Origin: Thioclava electrotropha
Lineage (GTDB): Bacteria > Pseudomonadota > Alphaproteobacteria > Rhodobacterales > Rhodobacteraceae
Assembly: GCF_002085925.2 (NCBI RefSeq)
Contig: NZ_CP053562.1
Span: 2,548,501-2,612,500, forward strand
Reading direction: 5' to 3'
DNA length: 64,000 nucleotides
Numbering within the stretch: position 1 is the first letter of the stretch; each line of letters begins with the position of its first letter. Both the position numbers and the translations under genes were made by a program. Positions 26,138 to 38,190 of this stretch are shown here, one piece after another. A model generated the notes under the pieces. It was given only the letters and a program-made list of their open reading frames with translations. It was not told where the DNA came from and ran no database searches.

Positions 26138-27217
26138 TTATGGGTCGACGGGCGGCCCGTCGGAGCCTCCCGGTTCCAGTTGCGCCGCCACCAATTCCGT
26201 CAGCTCTCCGGGCGGCGCACCGCGGAGCTGCGCGATCAACAGTGACGCGAGACGCGCGCCCGCGTGCTGGCTGTCGACTGCGAATGTCGTGAGGGGCGGA
26301 TCGACCATCCGGCCCTCGGGAATACCGTCATAGGAGATGATCGACAGTTCGCGCCCGATCGTCAGCCCCCGCTCGCGCGCCACGTCATAGGCCCCGAGCG
26401 CGGTCGCGTCGGTGGAATAGACGATCGCGGTCGGCGGATCGGGCAGATCGAGCAGTTGGCGCGCGGCCTGCGCCCCTTCCGAACGGTCGGAGATTTCCAT
26501 CAGCTCGAGCGCAGGATCGAAGGGCAGTCCGGCCTCTTCCAGCCCCGCGCGGTAGCCGTCGCGGCGCAGCAGCGCGAAATTGTAGCTCGCATGCGAGCCG
26601 GCAAAGGCGATGCGGCGATGACCGAAACCCGCCAGCCGCGCGACCGCGGCACGCATCGCGCCCTCGCCATCCACGTCGTACCACGACAGACCCGGATCGG
26701 GCTGACCGTGACCGGTGCGGCCGAACAGCACGAAGGGCACGTGTTTCGCCTGCAGGAAGCTCACCCGCGGGTCCACGACCTGCGTTCGCGGCAAGATGAA
26801 GCCGTCGACCTTGTGCTCCTGCAAGAGCCGCGTGACCGTGTCCTCCATCTCCTCGCGCGAATTCGACGAGGCGATCGTCAGGGTCCAGCCTTCGAGCGAG
26901 GCTTCCTGCGTGATCCCGCCAAGGAAATCCGTGAGGAACGGCCCGTAGCGGTCCGGCGCGTCGAGCTCGAGCACCAGACCCAGTGCCCGCACCCGCCCCG
27001 TGCGCACGGCCTGCGCATAGGGCATCGGCGCATAGCCCATCTCGGCGGCGACGCGCGCCACGCGCTCGCGGGTCTCGGGAGAGATGTCGGAATAATTGTT
27101 GAGCGCCCGCGACACGGTGCTCTTGGTCAGGCCCAGCGCCTGCGCAAGATCAGAAATCCGCACCCGGCGCGGCGCCGGTTCGGACGGTTTCTTGTCTGTG
27201 TCGCGAATCTCCTCCAT
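26138..27217 (-). CDS. LacI-family transcriptional regulator
   Basis: A 359-residue repressor with an N-terminal helix-turn-helix (RISDLAQALGLTKSTVSRAL, residues 19-38) and a sugar-binding domain of the periplasmic-binding-protein fold (about 75-345). It begins the minus-strand operon: regulator, binding protein, two permeases, hydrolase, ATPase. Two LacI-type palindromes lie directly upstream of its start, so it probably represses its own operon until the imported compound or its product binds. Confidence 0.92.
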   Translation of the reverse strand: MEEIRDTDKKPSEPAPRRVRISDLAQALGLTKSTVSRALNNYSDISPETRERVARVAAEMGYAPMPYAQAVRTGRVRALGLVLELDAPDRYGPFLTDFLGGITQEASLEGWTLTIASSNSREEMEDTVTRLLQEHKVDGFILPRTQVVDPRVSFLQAKHVPFVLFGRTGHGQPDPGLSWYDVDGEGAMRAAVARLAGFGHRRIAFAGSHASYNFALLRRDGYRAGLEEAGLPFDPALELMEISDRSEGAQAARQLLDLPDPPTAIVYSTDATALGAYDVARERGLTIGRELSIISYDGIPEGRMVDPPLTTFAVDSQHAGARLASLLIAQLRGAPPGELTELVAAQLEPGGSDGPPVDP

Positions 27218-27234
27218 GGCGAGAGACTAGGTTA

Positions 27235-27269
27235 ACGAAACCGATTTCGTAAAGCCGAAACCGGTTTCG
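27235..27269. promoter_or_regulatory. Tandem LacI-type operators
   Basis: The perfect palindrome CGAAACCGGTTTCG (27256-27269) and a near-perfect copy ACGAAACCGATTTCGT (27235-27250) are about 20 bp apart, centre to centre, which puts them on the same face of the helix two turns apart. The central CG and AAACC/GGTTT pattern is typical of LacI-family sites. They lie 18 bp upstream of the regulator start. Confidence 0.8.
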
Positions 27270-27732
27270 AAACACGAATTCGGCCTCAAGTCGCCGTGTG
27301 CCGCGCCGCGGCAAAGTGGCTATGAACGGCCCGTGGTGAGGCCCGGGAATTTCTGGAAAAGTTCGTGAAATCAGATTATTAAAGGACGACTTTGACACAG
27401 CGGGGGACCGTGCGTTTGTCGTCCTCTTTCGCTGCACCGGTAGTCCGCTAGCGTCCGGCCCGGGAAAGCTTCGCGCCAACGCGATCACAGCTTGGTGTTG
27501 AAGACAAAACCGCCGCGCGTCCCTATCGGAAAAAATACCTTATTCACAAGTTGTTACGCGCCATTGTTAAACGACTCGGCTTCGCCGCCCGGCGTCAGTT
27601 CCCTTTCCTTGCGGCTGAACCAAAGGCCGATCCAGTCCGTTGACTTACAGGGCAATCCAAACGCGCCCCCGAGTTTTTCAAAAGTTTCCTCAAGGACTGA
27701 CCAGCATCAGCCTTCAGCGGAAAGGAATTGCC
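27270..27732. other. Intergenic region between divergent transcripts
   Basis: This 463-bp gap holds the promoters of the carbohydrate operon and of the type III PKS pair. No gene, RNA or repeat is supported. Confidence 0.4.
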
Positions 27733-28812
27733 ATGTCAGTTTATCTCCACGGCCTCTCGACTGCGCTGCCGCCGCATTGTCTCGCGCAGTCCGAGGTGCG
27801 TAAGCGCGCCGAAATCATATTTGGCGAGACCTACCCGCAATTCGAGCGGCTCTCGAAGACCTTCGACACGGCCGGGATCGATCGGCGCTATTCGGTCGTG
27901 CCGATCGATTGGTTCTCGGAAGAGCACGGCTGGGCTGATCGCAACGCGGCTTTCATGGAAGGCGCGAAGGCGCTATTCATCGACGCGGCGCAGGCGGCCC
28001 TCGACACCGCAGGCTGGCAGGGCTCGGAGGTCGATTGCGTGGTCACGGTCTGCTCGACCGGGCTCGCGACGCCCTCGCTCGAGGCGCAGGTGCTGGGCGA
28101 GATGAGCTTTCGCGACGACATCATGCGGGTGCCGATTTTCGGTCTGGGCTGCGCGGGCGGCGTCTCGGGACTGTCGACGGCGCAATCCATCGCGGCGGGG
28201 CGGCCCGGCGCAAAGGTGCTGCTCGTCGTGGTCGAGACCTGCTCGCTGTCCTTCCGCGCAGACCGGATGCAGAAGGCCGATATCGTGGCGGCCGTGCTGT
28301 TTGCGGACGGCGCGGCTGCGGCCTGTATCAGCACCGACACGCCCGGCGCGGGTCAGGTGATCTCGCTCGGTCAGGGGCACCAGAAGACATGGCCCAACAC
28401 GCTCGACATCATGGGCTGGGATGTCGACGAGATCGGCTTCGGTGTGATCTTCGACCGCTCGATCCCGGGCTTCGTCACGTCTGAGTTCGCGGAGGCAGCC
28501 GATGGCGCGCTCAGGGCCGCGAACCTCGACCACGACGATATCGACCGCTACGTCTGCCACCCCGGCGGCGCGAAGGTCGTGGAGGCGATCGAAGGCGCGC
28601 TGCATCTGGAACAGGGCGTCCTGGATGCCGAACGCGCGGTGCTGCGCGAGGCTGGTAACATGTCGGCGCCGACGATGCTGTTCGTGATGCGCGCGGTGTT
28701 GGACGCGGGCAAGACCGGGCAGATGATGGGCTGCGCGCTGGGGCCGGGCTTTACCGCCTCCTTCCTGCCCTTCCATGTCGGCCCGTCCCAAAGCGAGCGG
28801 GAGGCCGCCTGA
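27733..28812 (+). CDS. Type III polyketide synthase, chalcone/alkylpyrone synthase-like
   Basis: A 359-residue homodimeric ketosynthase expected to extend an acyl-CoA starter with malonyl-CoA to form an alkylpyrone or alkylresorcinol-type product. The catalytic triad is visible: Cys140 in GLGCAGG, His276 in YVCHPGG and Asn309 in EAGNMSAPT. The start at 27733 is set by AAGGA eight bases ahead. It overlaps the methyltransferase gene by one base (TGATG). The pair mirrors bpsA-bpsB of Bacillus, where the methyltransferase makes alkylpyrone methyl ethers. Confidence 0.9.
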   Translation: MSVYLHGLSTALPPHCLAQSEVRKRAEIIFGETYPQFERLSKTFDTAGIDRRYSVVPIDWFSEEHGWADRNAAFMEGAKALFIDAAQAALDTAGWQGSEVDCVVTVCSTGLATPSLEAQVLGEMSFRDDIMRVPIFGLGCAGGVSGLSTAQSIAAGRPGAKVLLVVVETCSLSFRADRMQKADIVAAVLFADGAAAACISTDTPGAGQVISLGQGHQKTWPNTLDIMGWDVDEIGFGVIFDRSIPGFVTSEFAEAADGALRAANLDHDDIDRYVCHPGGAKVVEAIEGALHLEQGVLDAERAVLREAGNMSAPTMLFVMRAVLDAGKTGQMMGCALGPGFTASFLPFHVGPSQSEREAA

Positions 28813-29309
28813 TGGTCCTCCCGAGCCTCCTGTTCCTGGCTTTCATCGTCGTGCAGCGGCTCAGCGAACTTGTCATCGCCAAGCGCAACACCGCCCGGCT
28901 TCTGGCGCGCGGGGCCTATGAAGTTGGCGCGTCGCATTACCCCGTGATGGTTGCGATGCACAGCGCCTGGGTTCTTTGCCTGATCGTCTTCGGGCTCGGC
29001 CAGTCGGTCCATCTCGGTTGGCTCGCGATCTTCGCGGTCCTGCAGGTTCTGCGCGTCTGGATCCTCACCAGCCTCGGCGGACGTTGGACGACGCGGATCA
29101 TCATCCTCGACGAGCCACTGGTCGCGCGCGGCCCGTTCAAATACGTCTCGCATCCCAATTACATGCTGGTCGTGGCCGAGATCTTCGTGGCCCCGATGGT
29201 GCTGGGGCTGTTCTGGGTCGCGGTGTTGTTCACCGTTCTCAACGCGGCGATGCTCTGGGTGCGGATCGGGGTCGAACACAAGGCCCTCGCCCCGATGCGC
29301 GCGGGCTGA
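28812..29309 (+). CDS. Isoprenylcysteine carboxyl methyltransferase-family membrane enzyme
   Basis: A 165-residue integral membrane methyltransferase with about four or five helices. The conserved C-terminal block GPFKYVSHPNYMLVVAEI and the final EHKAL match the ICMT family, where His and Asn-Tyr help bind AdoMet. Together with the adjacent type III PKS, its likely role is O-methylation of the polyketide product at the membrane. A strong terminator follows 8 bases after the stop. Confidence 0.85.
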   Translation: MVLPSLLFLAFIVVQRLSELVIAKRNTARLLARGAYEVGASHYPVMVAMHSAWVLCLIVFGLGQSVHLGWLAIFAVLQVLRVWILTSLGGRWTTRIIILDEPLVARGPFKYVSHPNYMLVVAEIFVAPMVLGLFWVAVLFTVLNAAMLWVRIGVEHKALAPMRAG

Positions 29310-29316
29310 ATGCGAA

Positions 29317-29340
29317 ACGGGGGGCGAACTCGCCCCCCGT
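29317..29340 (+). terminator. Rho-independent terminator of the PKS pair
   Basis: A perfect 10-bp G/C stem (29317-29326 with 29331-29340) with a 4-nt loop is followed by TCTATTTTAT. It also lies between convergent genes and may serve both strands. Confidence 0.85.
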
Positions 29341-29368
29341 TCTATTTTATCCGTTCATCTCGGGCGGC

Positions 29369-30724
29369 TCAGCCGCCCAACACCCGTGGCAGCCACAGCG
29401 TCAGCGCCGGGAAGCCCAGCAGGAGCGCGACGCGCACCAGCTCGGACAGGAAGAACGGGAAGACACCGCGGAAAGTGGTGCCCATCGGCACGTTCTTCGC
29501 CAGCGCCGAGATCACGAAGACATTCATCCCCACCGGTGGCGTGATCAGCCCTAACTCCACCACGACAAGCGCGAGAATGCCGAACCAGACTTTCAGCTCG
29601 TCGGTCGAGAGGCCGAAGCCTGAGCCGTCCGCCATCTGATAGAGCCCGCCATTGATCTCGACCAGCACCGGCCAGAAGAAAGGCAGCACCAGCAGGATCA
29701 TCGACATCGAGTCCATCAGACAGCCCAGCACGATCAGCGCGATCAGCAGGATCGCCATCACCATCATCGGCGGCAGGCCGGAATTCACCGCCATATCGGC
29801 AGCCGCCTGCGGCACCCCTGCCCGCGACATGAAGATCTTCAGAAGCTCGGCCCCCAGCAGGATCAGGTAGATCATGCCCGTGGTGCCCGCCGTCTCGAGG
29901 ATCGACGAGCGCATCGCCTCGCGCGACATCAGCCCGCGGAAAAGCCCGTAGACGAAGACCGCGAAGACACCGATCGCGGCGGCGGGCGTCGGGTTGTAGA
30001 AGCCCGCATAGATGCCGCCGATCACGACGCCGAAGATGCCCAGCACCGGCAGCACGCCGCGCGTGGCCGCCCAGAACTCCGCCTTGTCCGACACGCCCTG
30101 CGCGGGGCCCGCGCTCGGTACGAGGCGGACATAGATCGCGATGGTCATCAGGAACAGCACGACGGCGATCAGACCGGGGATCAGCGCGGCCATGAACATG
30201 GTGACGATATTGGCCTCCACGATCACCGCGTAGATCACGAGGATCACCGAGGGCGGGATCAGGATGCCCAGCACACCGCCTGCCGCGACCGAACCGGTCG
30301 CAAGTGCGGGCGAGTAGTTGTAGCGCTCCAGCTCCGGCAGGGCGACCTTGCCCATCGTCGAGGCGGTGGCGAGCGAAGAGCCGCAGACCGCGCCGAAGCC
30401 CGCACAGGCGGCGATCGAAGCCATCGCGGTGCCGCCGCGCATCCACCCGAACCACGCGTTCGCGGCGCGGAACATATCGCGCGACAGGCCCGTTTTGGTG
30501 GCCAGCGCCCCCATCAGGACGAACATCGGCACGACCGAGAGGTCATAGATCGAGAACTGGCCGTAAGCGAGCGTCTTGAGCTGGCTCAGCAAGATCGCCG
30601 GGCCGTTGATGATCGCGGTGCCGCCAGCGCCCACGACGATCATCGCATAGGCGATGGGCACACGCATCACGATGAGCCCCACGAGAATGGCGAGGCCCAG
30701 CAGGCCGAGAGTAATCGGGTCCAT
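29369..30724 (-). CDS. dctM: TRAP transporter large membrane subunit
   Basis: A 451-residue transport subunit with about twelve membrane helices. Motifs of the DctM family are GSSLATASTMGKVALPEL and GILIPPSVILVIYAV near residues 115-165 and GLITPPVGMNVFV near the C-terminus. The start MDPITLG at 30724 overlaps the stop of the small subunit. It ends the long aromatic-catabolism gene set, and a role in uptake of 4-hydroxybenzoate, protocatechuate or a related acid is inferred from that context. Confidence 0.92.
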   Translation of the reverse strand: MDPITLGLLGLAILVGLIVMRVPIAYAMIVVGAGGTAIINGPAILLSQLKTLAYGQFSIYDLSVVPMFVLMGALATKTGLSRDMFRAANAWFGWMRGGTAMASIAACAGFGAVCGSSLATASTMGKVALPELERYNYSPALATGSVAAGGVLGILIPPSVILVIYAVIVEANIVTMFMAALIPGLIAVVLFLMTIAIYVRLVPSAGPAQGVSDKAEFWAATRGVLPVLGIFGVVIGGIYAGFYNPTPAAAIGVFAVFVYGLFRGLMSREAMRSSILETAGTTGMIYLILLGAELLKIFMSRAGVPQAAADMAVNSGLPPMMVMAILLIALIVLGCLMDSMSMILLVLPFFWPVLVEINGGLYQMADGSGFGLSTDELKVWFGILALVVVELGLITPPVGMNVFVISALAKNVPMGTTFRGVFPFFLSELVRVALLLGFPALTLWLPRVLGG

Positions 30725-31206
30725 CAGGCACGCCCCGTCCAGTTGTCCCGCAGGCTCAGCGCTGCGGCGATGAAAAGTAGCGCCAGCGAAGCAAGCGCGG
30801 GAAGGTAGGCCCACCAGACCGGGATCTGCAGGATCGTGGTGGCGAGCGAATAGGATTTCTGGTCGAGCATCCCGAAATACATCCGCCACAGCAGAAGCGC
30901 CGCGAAGCCCAGCGCCAGCACCGAGCCGATGGCAGAGAAGCGGCGCTGCACGGCGGCGCTCAGTTTCGAGGTGAAGATATCCGCCGTCACGTTCTGATCG
31001 GCGAGTTGGCAATAAGGCAGGAACATGAAGGCCGCGATGGCGACCCCCATCTCCGTCAGCTCGAAGTCTCCCGCGAAGGGCAGCCCGATAAAGCCGCCCA
31101 CCACGGTCCAGACGTTTACGGCGACGATCGCTGCAAGCACCCCGCCTCCGGCGAGGGCCCAGGCATAGATCGCCTTGCGCAAGAAAGTCTCGGTTGCAGA
31201 ATGCAT
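30724..31206 (-). CDS. dctQ: TRAP transporter small membrane subunit
   Basis: A 160-residue protein with four membrane helices (for example AWALAGGGVLAAIVAVNVWTVV and VWWAYLPALASLALLFIAAAL). The pattern of four helices with a helical cytoplasmic segment VTADIFTSKLS fits DctQ. Overlaps the large-subunit gene by one base and lies 20 bases after the binding-protein gene. Confidence 0.9.
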   Translation of the reverse strand: MHSATETFLRKAIYAWALAGGGVLAAIVAVNVWTVVGGFIGLPFAGDFELTEMGVAIAAFMFLPYCQLADQNVTADIFTSKLSAAVQRRFSAIGSVLALGFAALLLWRMYFGMLDQKSYSLATTILQIPVWWAYLPALASLALLFIAAALSLRDNWTGRA

Positions 31207-31226
31207 GATCGTCGCCGCTCCGTTGG

Positions 31227-32276
31227 TTACTGGCTCGCCAGGTTCTTTTCTTCTTCAGCGGTCAGCTCGCGGGCTTCTTTCACCAGCGCCGGACCGTCGA
31301 TGCCTTGGCCTTTCACCTCGTCTTCCCAACGGGTGACGACCGGCTGCATCGCATCCTTGAAGGCTTGGGTCTCATCGGCCGAGAGCGTGATCAGCTCGTT
31401 GCCATCCGCTTCGGCAGCCTTGATCCCGTTATTGTCGCTGGTGCGCCAGATATCACCGACCTGCTTCAGCCACGCCTCGTCGGAGGCCTTGCGGAACGCC
31501 GCCTTGACGTCGTCAGGCAGGCTGTCCCATTTCGCCTTGTTCATCGACACCTGGAAGATCGAGGTGCCCAGACGCCAATGGTCCTGACCTTCAATCTGGT
31601 ACTGAGTCTGCTGCTGCAGCTTCAGCGCGGGGATGATTTCCCACGGGATCAGCGCGCCGTCCACGACCTTCTTCGACAGCGCCTGCGGCAGTTCCGGCAC
31701 CGGCATCGCGACCGGCTGCGCGTTCAGCGCCTCGATCACCCAGGCCCCCGTGCGCGACGGCGTGCGCAGTTTCATGCCCTTCACGTCGGCGGGGCTGTGA
31801 ACCGGGGTATCCACGGTGTGGATGCCGTTGCCCGCATGGGCATGCAGGAACATCACTTCGAGGCCCTTGTCCTCGTATTCCTGCTTCAGCTCCTTATCGA
31901 ACATGTCGCGCATCGCGAGGTTGGTCGCAGCCGGGTCGTTGTTGAAGACGGTCGGCAGTTCGAACACCTCGGTGCGCGGGAAGAGACCGGGCGTGTAGCC
32001 GTTGAGCGTCCAGATCAGATCGACCACGCCGTCGCGTGCCTGCTGCACGAGTTCCGGCGGGCGACCACCCAGCGTCATCGCGGGGTAGATATCGATCTTG
32101 ACCTTGCCGTTCGACAGCTCTTCGACGCGCTTCGCCCAGGGCTCCAGCATCTGCGTCTGCACCGGCGCTTTGGCGCCAAGGAAATGGTGCAACTTGAGGG
32201 TGATCTCCTGTGCGAAGCTCCCGCTTGCCCAAAGCATCGCCGCGGCGCTCAGCCCCAGAAGTTTCGTAAATTTCAT
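31227..32276 (-). CDS. dctP: TRAP transporter periplasmic binding protein
   Basis: A 349-residue DctP-type solute receptor. GGAGGA lies ahead of the start at 32276 and the signal peptide ends after GSFAQ. The conserved carboxylate-binding Arg is probably in KLRTPSRTGAWV, and PQALSKKVVDGALIPWE is the typical helix after it. It lies 47 bases after pobA on the same strand, so its ligand is likely an aromatic acid handled by the neighbouring enzymes. That link is contextual. Confidence 0.9.
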   Translation of the reverse strand: MKFTKLLGLSAAAMLWASGSFAQEITLKLHHFLGAKAPVQTQMLEPWAKRVEELSNGKVKIDIYPAMTLGGRPPELVQQARDGVVDLIWTLNGYTPGLFPRTEVFELPTVFNNDPAATNLAMRDMFDKELKQEYEDKGLEVMFLHAHAGNGIHTVDTPVHSPADVKGMKLRTPSRTGAWVIEALNAQPVAMPVPELPQALSKKVVDGALIPWEIIPALKLQQQTQYQIEGQDHWRLGTSIFQVSMNKAKWDSLPDDVKAAFRKASDEAWLKQVGDIWRTSDNNGIKAAEADGNELITLSADETQAFKDAMQPVVTRWEDEVKGQGIDGPALVKEARELTAEEEKNLASQ

Positions 32277-32323
32277 CGTTATTTCCTCCCTTTATGCCCC
32301 TCGCGCGGGGGCGGTTCGGCCTG

Positions 32324-34805
<2,482 letters not shown>

Positions 34806-34809
<4 letters not shown>

Positions 34810-35648
34810 GCGGCCCCCTTCATCGGCAGCGCGAGGATCTCGCGCGCCTGCTGCCATGTGGCAACCGGACGGCCCGCCTTCTCACAAAGATCGACCGTGC
34901 GCTGGACCAGCGCCGCATTCGAGGGCGCGAGCGTGTCGCGGTCCAGCCGGATATTGTCCTCCAGACCGGTGCGGCAATGCCCGCCGGTCTCGATGCACCA
35001 TTGGTTGACGATCGCCTGCCCCGGCCCGACGCCCGCCGCGCACCATGTCGCCTCGGGCAGCACCCGCGCACGGGTCTCGCGCATGAAATCGAACGCCGCA
35101 CGGTCGACCGGCATCGCGTTCTTCACGCCCATCACGAATTGCACATGGACATTCGCGGGCAGCCGCCCGTCGCCGACCAGTTTCGCGGCCTGAAAAATGT
35201 GGCTGAGGTCGAAACACTCGATCTCGGGGCGCACGTCGTAGGTCTTCATCTCGGAAGCCAGCCAATCGACCAGATCCGGCGGGTTCTCATAGACCCGCGT
35301 CGGGAAGTTGTTCGACCCGACCGAGAGCGAGGCCATGTCAGGCCGCAAGGGCAGCATCCCGCCGCGCGTCTTGCCTGCGCCGGAGCGCCCACCGGTGGAG
35401 AGCTGCACGATCATGCCGGGGCAATGTTGATGCAGCCCCTCCATCAGCCGCGCGAAGCGGTCAGAGTCGGAACTGGGCGAGCCGTCCTCATTGCGCACGT
35501 GGCAATGCGCGATGGTCGCGCCCACCTCGAACGCGGCCTGCGTCGACTCGATCTGCTCGGAGATCGTGATCGGCACAGCGGGGTTGTCGGATTGCTGCGG
35601 CACGGAGCCGGTGATCGCGACACAGATGATGCAAGGGTCCTGGGTCAT
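34806..35648 (-). CDS. Beta-keto acid cleavage enzyme (BKACE, DUF849)
   Basis: A 280-residue TIM-barrel metalloenzyme. HCHVRNEDGSPSSD near residue 48 contains the zinc-binding His pair, and GGRSGAGKTRGG and GHCRTGLEDNIRLDRD are further family landmarks. BKACE enzymes condense a beta-keto acid with acetyl-CoA and split it into acetoacetate and a new acyl-CoA. Sitting between pcaB and pcaG with ATGA overlap, the natural substrate would be beta-ketoadipate, giving succinyl-CoA and acetoacetate. That would replace the usual transferase and thiolase (pcaIJ, pcaF), which are not seen in this window. Confidence 0.88.
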
Positions 35649-35651
35649 GAC

Positions 35652-36251
35652 TCAGATATCGAAGAAGACTGTTTCGCCTGCACCTTGCAGACGGATTTCG
35701 AAGCGGTATTCGCCCGGGCCGGTCGCTTCAGCGACCATCGTGGCGATCCGGTCGCGATGCTCGATCCGCGCCAGAAGCGGGTCGCCCGACAGATCGTCCT
35801 CGGGGAAATACATCCGGGTGTGCAGCCCGTGATTGATCCCGCGCGCGAAGATCCAGAAGGAGATATGCGGCGGCGTCTTGCGGTCGCCCGAAAGCGCAAT
35901 CGCGCCGGGCTTGATCGTCTCGAAGGTGATCTCGCCGGTGGTGAAATCGGCGGGCATACGGCCGAAACCGGAGACAGCCGGGTCGGCCCCCTCCTGCCCC
36001 GGATAGATCCCGGCGGCGTCAGCCTGCCAGGTCTCGACCAGACAGTCGCGCAGCGGCAGATCGCCCCCGTCGACGACGCGGCAGGTGATCTTGATCCGGT
36101 CGCCCTTCGCCTCCGGCCCGGCGATCTCGCGGCCCAGCGTCTCGAAGGGCACATCCTCGATGCCGCAGGCCTCGGGGGCGAGCCCGATATGGACGTAAGG
36201 CCCTGCCGTTTGCGAGGGCGTCAGGATCGGCTTGTCGAATTTCTGCACCAT
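35652..36251 (-). CDS. pcaG: Protocatechuate 3,4-dioxygenase alpha subunit
   Basis: A 199-residue subunit of the intradiol ring-cleavage enzyme. It has the TPSQTAGPYVHIGLAP start and THE-type core RKTPPHISFWIFARGINHGL of the alpha chain, which lacks the iron ligands. The start at 36251 shares one base with the pcaH stop (TAATG). Together with PcaH it opens protocatechuate to 3-carboxy-cis,cis-muconate. Confidence 0.93.
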   Translation of the reverse strand: MVQKFDKPILTPSQTAGPYVHIGLAPEACGIEDVPFETLGREIAGPEAKGDRIKITCRVVDGGDLPLRDCLVETWQADAAGIYPGQEGADPAVSGFGRMPADFTTGEITFETIKPGAIALSGDRKTPPHISFWIFARGINHGLHTRMYFPEDDLSGDPLLARIEHRDRIATMVAEATGPGEYRFEIRLQGAGETVFFDI

Positions 36252-36973
36252 TACATGCCCTCCGGACGGTTTTCGAAATGGGTCTGGCGGTGGCCGCGCA
36301 GCACGATGTCGAAGCGGTAGGCAATCGCGTCCATCGGTTTCGTCTCGCTCATGTCGAGCGCCGCCACGAGCCGGTCGAGTGCGGCCTTGTCGGGGATCGT
36401 CTGTGCGATCGGGCAGCGCGCGATCAGCGGATCGCCCTCGAAATACATCTGGGAGATCAGGCGCTGGCCGAAGCTGTGCCCGAAGATCGAGAAGTGGATA
36501 TGCGCGGGACGCCATTCGTTCGGGCCGTTGGGCCACGGATAGGCGCCGGGCTTCACGGTGCGGAACGCATAGGAGCCGTCCGCGCCGGTGATCGTGCGCC
36601 CGCAACCGCCGAAATCGGGATCGAGCGCCGCCAGATAGCCGTCTTTCTTGTGGCGGTAACGCCCGCCCGCATTGGCTTGCCAGATCTCGATCAGCGCGTT
36701 CGGGATCGGACGGTTGTTCTCGTCCAGAAGCCGACCGTGCACGATGATCCGCTCGCCGATGGCGCTGGTGCCGGGGCGGGCATAGTTCAGCAGCAGGTCG
36801 TTATCGAGCGCGCCGAGCTTCACATGTCCGAAGGTCGGGCCGGTCTCCTCGCTGGGCGAGCTGTCGAAGGCGATCAGCGCGCGCTCTGGGCTGCGCAGCA
36901 CCGAGGTCTTGTAGGTCGGCGTGAAGAGAGGCGGATGGATACCGGCCTCGCGGGGGATCAAACGACCGGTCAT
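36251..36973 (-). CDS. pcaH: Protocatechuate 3,4-dioxygenase beta subunit
   Basis: A 240-residue iron-bearing subunit. The four non-haem Fe(III) ligands are recognisable as Tyr in RYRHKKDGY (two tyrosines are candidates across this motif and the next) and the two His of [10 protein letters not shown]. The intradiol dioxygenase pattern [29 protein letters not shown] is complete. It overlaps pcaC by ATGA. Confidence 0.94.
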   Translation of the reverse strand: MTGRLIPREAGIHPPLFTPTYKTSVLRSPERALIAFDSSPSEETGPTFGHVKLGALDNDLLLNYARPGTSAIGERIIVHGRLLDENNRPIPNALIEIWQANAGGRYRHKKDGYLAALDPDFGGCGRTITGADGSYAFRTVKPGAYPWPNGPNEWRPAHIHFSIFGHSFGQRLISQMYFEGDPLIARCPIAQTIPDKAALDRLVAALDMSETKPMDAIAYRFDIVLRGHRQTHFENRPEGM

Positions 36974-37350
36974 TGGCCCATCTCCTTCAGCGTTTCCTTG
37001 ATGATCTTGATCGCGTGATTGGCGCGCGGTACGCCCGCATAGACCGCGACATGCAGCATCGCTTCGCGCAGGTCTTCCGGCGTGGCGCCCGTGTTGGCGG
37101 TGGCGCGGGTATGCATCGCGATCTCCTCGTGATTGCCCTGCGCCGCCAGAAGCGCGATCGTCACGATGGAACGTTCGCGCGGCGTCAGGTCGGGCCGCGA
37201 CCAGACCGAGCCCCAGGCGCCCTCGGTGATGAATTCCTGAAACGGCGCGTCGAACTCGGTCTTGCTCGCATCGGCGCGGTCGACATGGGCGTCGCCCAAG
37301 ACGCGGCGGCGCGTTTCCATCCCTGCTTCATATCGCTCAGACACGCTCAT
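36970..37350 (-). CDS. pcaC: 4-Carboxymuconolactone decarboxylase
   Basis: A 126-residue stand-alone decarboxylase, not fused to PcaD as in some bacteria. Family landmarks are the [22 protein letters not shown] helix with its conserved Glu and His, and PRANHAIKI at the end. It yields 3-oxoadipate enol-lactone for PcaD. Its start lies inside the last codons of pcaD. Confidence 0.93.
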   Translation of the reverse strand: MSVSERYEAGMETRRRVLGDAHVDRADASKTEFDAPFQEFITEGAWGSVWSRPDLTPRERSIVTIALLAAQGNHEEIAMHTRATANTGATPEDLREAMLHVAVYAGVPRANHAIKIIKETLKEMGQ

Positions 37351-38122
37351 GCTCCTTCAGAAATTCAGTGATGAGGCGCGCCACCTGCTCGGGCGCCTCG
37401 ATTGCGGGAATATGCCCCGCGCCTTTAATCAATTCGGCCCGCGCGCCCGGAATGGCGGCGGCCATCTCCATGACCTGCTCGGGCGGCGTCGCGCCGTCAT
37501 GGCTGCCCGCGATCACGAGGGTCGGTGCGGAAATCTCAGGTAGAGCGTCGCGCAGATCGGCCCCGGCGAGCGCCGCGCAGCAATTCGCATAGCCCTTGGC
37601 GTCGGTGCGCGCGACCTCCGTCACCCAGAGCGCGCAATCGGGATGGGCGCGGAAGGTGGGGCCGAACCAACGCTCGATCACGCCTTGCGCCATCGCGGGC
37701 AGGCCCTGACTTTCCACCGTGGCGATCCGCTCGGCCCAGCTTTCCTCGGTGCCGATCTTGGCCGCCGTGTTGCTGAGAACCAGCGCACGCACGCGTTCAG
37801 GGGCGATCCGCGCGATTTCCTGCGCGATCATGCCGCCGATCGAACAACCGACGAAAACCGCCCGCTCGATGCCCAGATGATCGGCCACCGCCAGCGCATC
37901 GCGCGCCAGATCGGTGATCGTGGGGGCGGCGTCAGAGGTCGCGCTCAGCCCGTGACCGCGCTTGTCCATGCGCACCAGACGAAAGCCGGAAAGCGGGGCG
38001 ACAAGCCCATCCCACATCCGCAGATCAGTGCCCAGCGAGTTCAGACATATAACCGGAACGCCCTGTGCCACACCGTCTTCGCGGTAATGGATATGGCCCC
38101 AGTCGCAAATAAGTGCGTGCAT
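37337..38122 (-). CDS. pcaD: 3-Oxoadipate enol-lactonase
   Basis: A 261-residue alpha/beta hydrolase that opens the enol-lactone to beta-ketoadipate. The nucleophile elbow is GCSIGG (about residue 95), and the catalytic Asp and His are in GSHDGATPPE and GAGHIPA. The start at 38122 is set by GGAGG eleven bases ahead; upstream codons in the frame lack support. First gene of the minus-strand pca set, facing pcaQ across a short intergenic region. Confidence 0.92.
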   Translation of the reverse strand: MHALICDWGHIHYREDGVAQGVPVICLNSLGTDLRMWDGLVAPLSGFRLVRMDKRGHGLSATSDAAPTITDLARDALAVADHLGIERAVFVGCSIGGMIAQEIARIAPERVRALVLSNTAAKIGTEESWAERIATVESQGLPAMAQGVIERWFGPTFRAHPDCALWVTEVARTDAKGYANCCAALAGADLRDALPEISAPTLVIAGSHDGATPPEQVMEMAAAIPGARAELIKGAGHIPAIEAPEQVARLITEFLKEHERV

Positions 38123-38190
38123 CCTCTTCCTCCCGCCATAATCTTTTCTGAAGTTTTCGCTTGAGCCAAATATAAAATGCACGTTAATCC

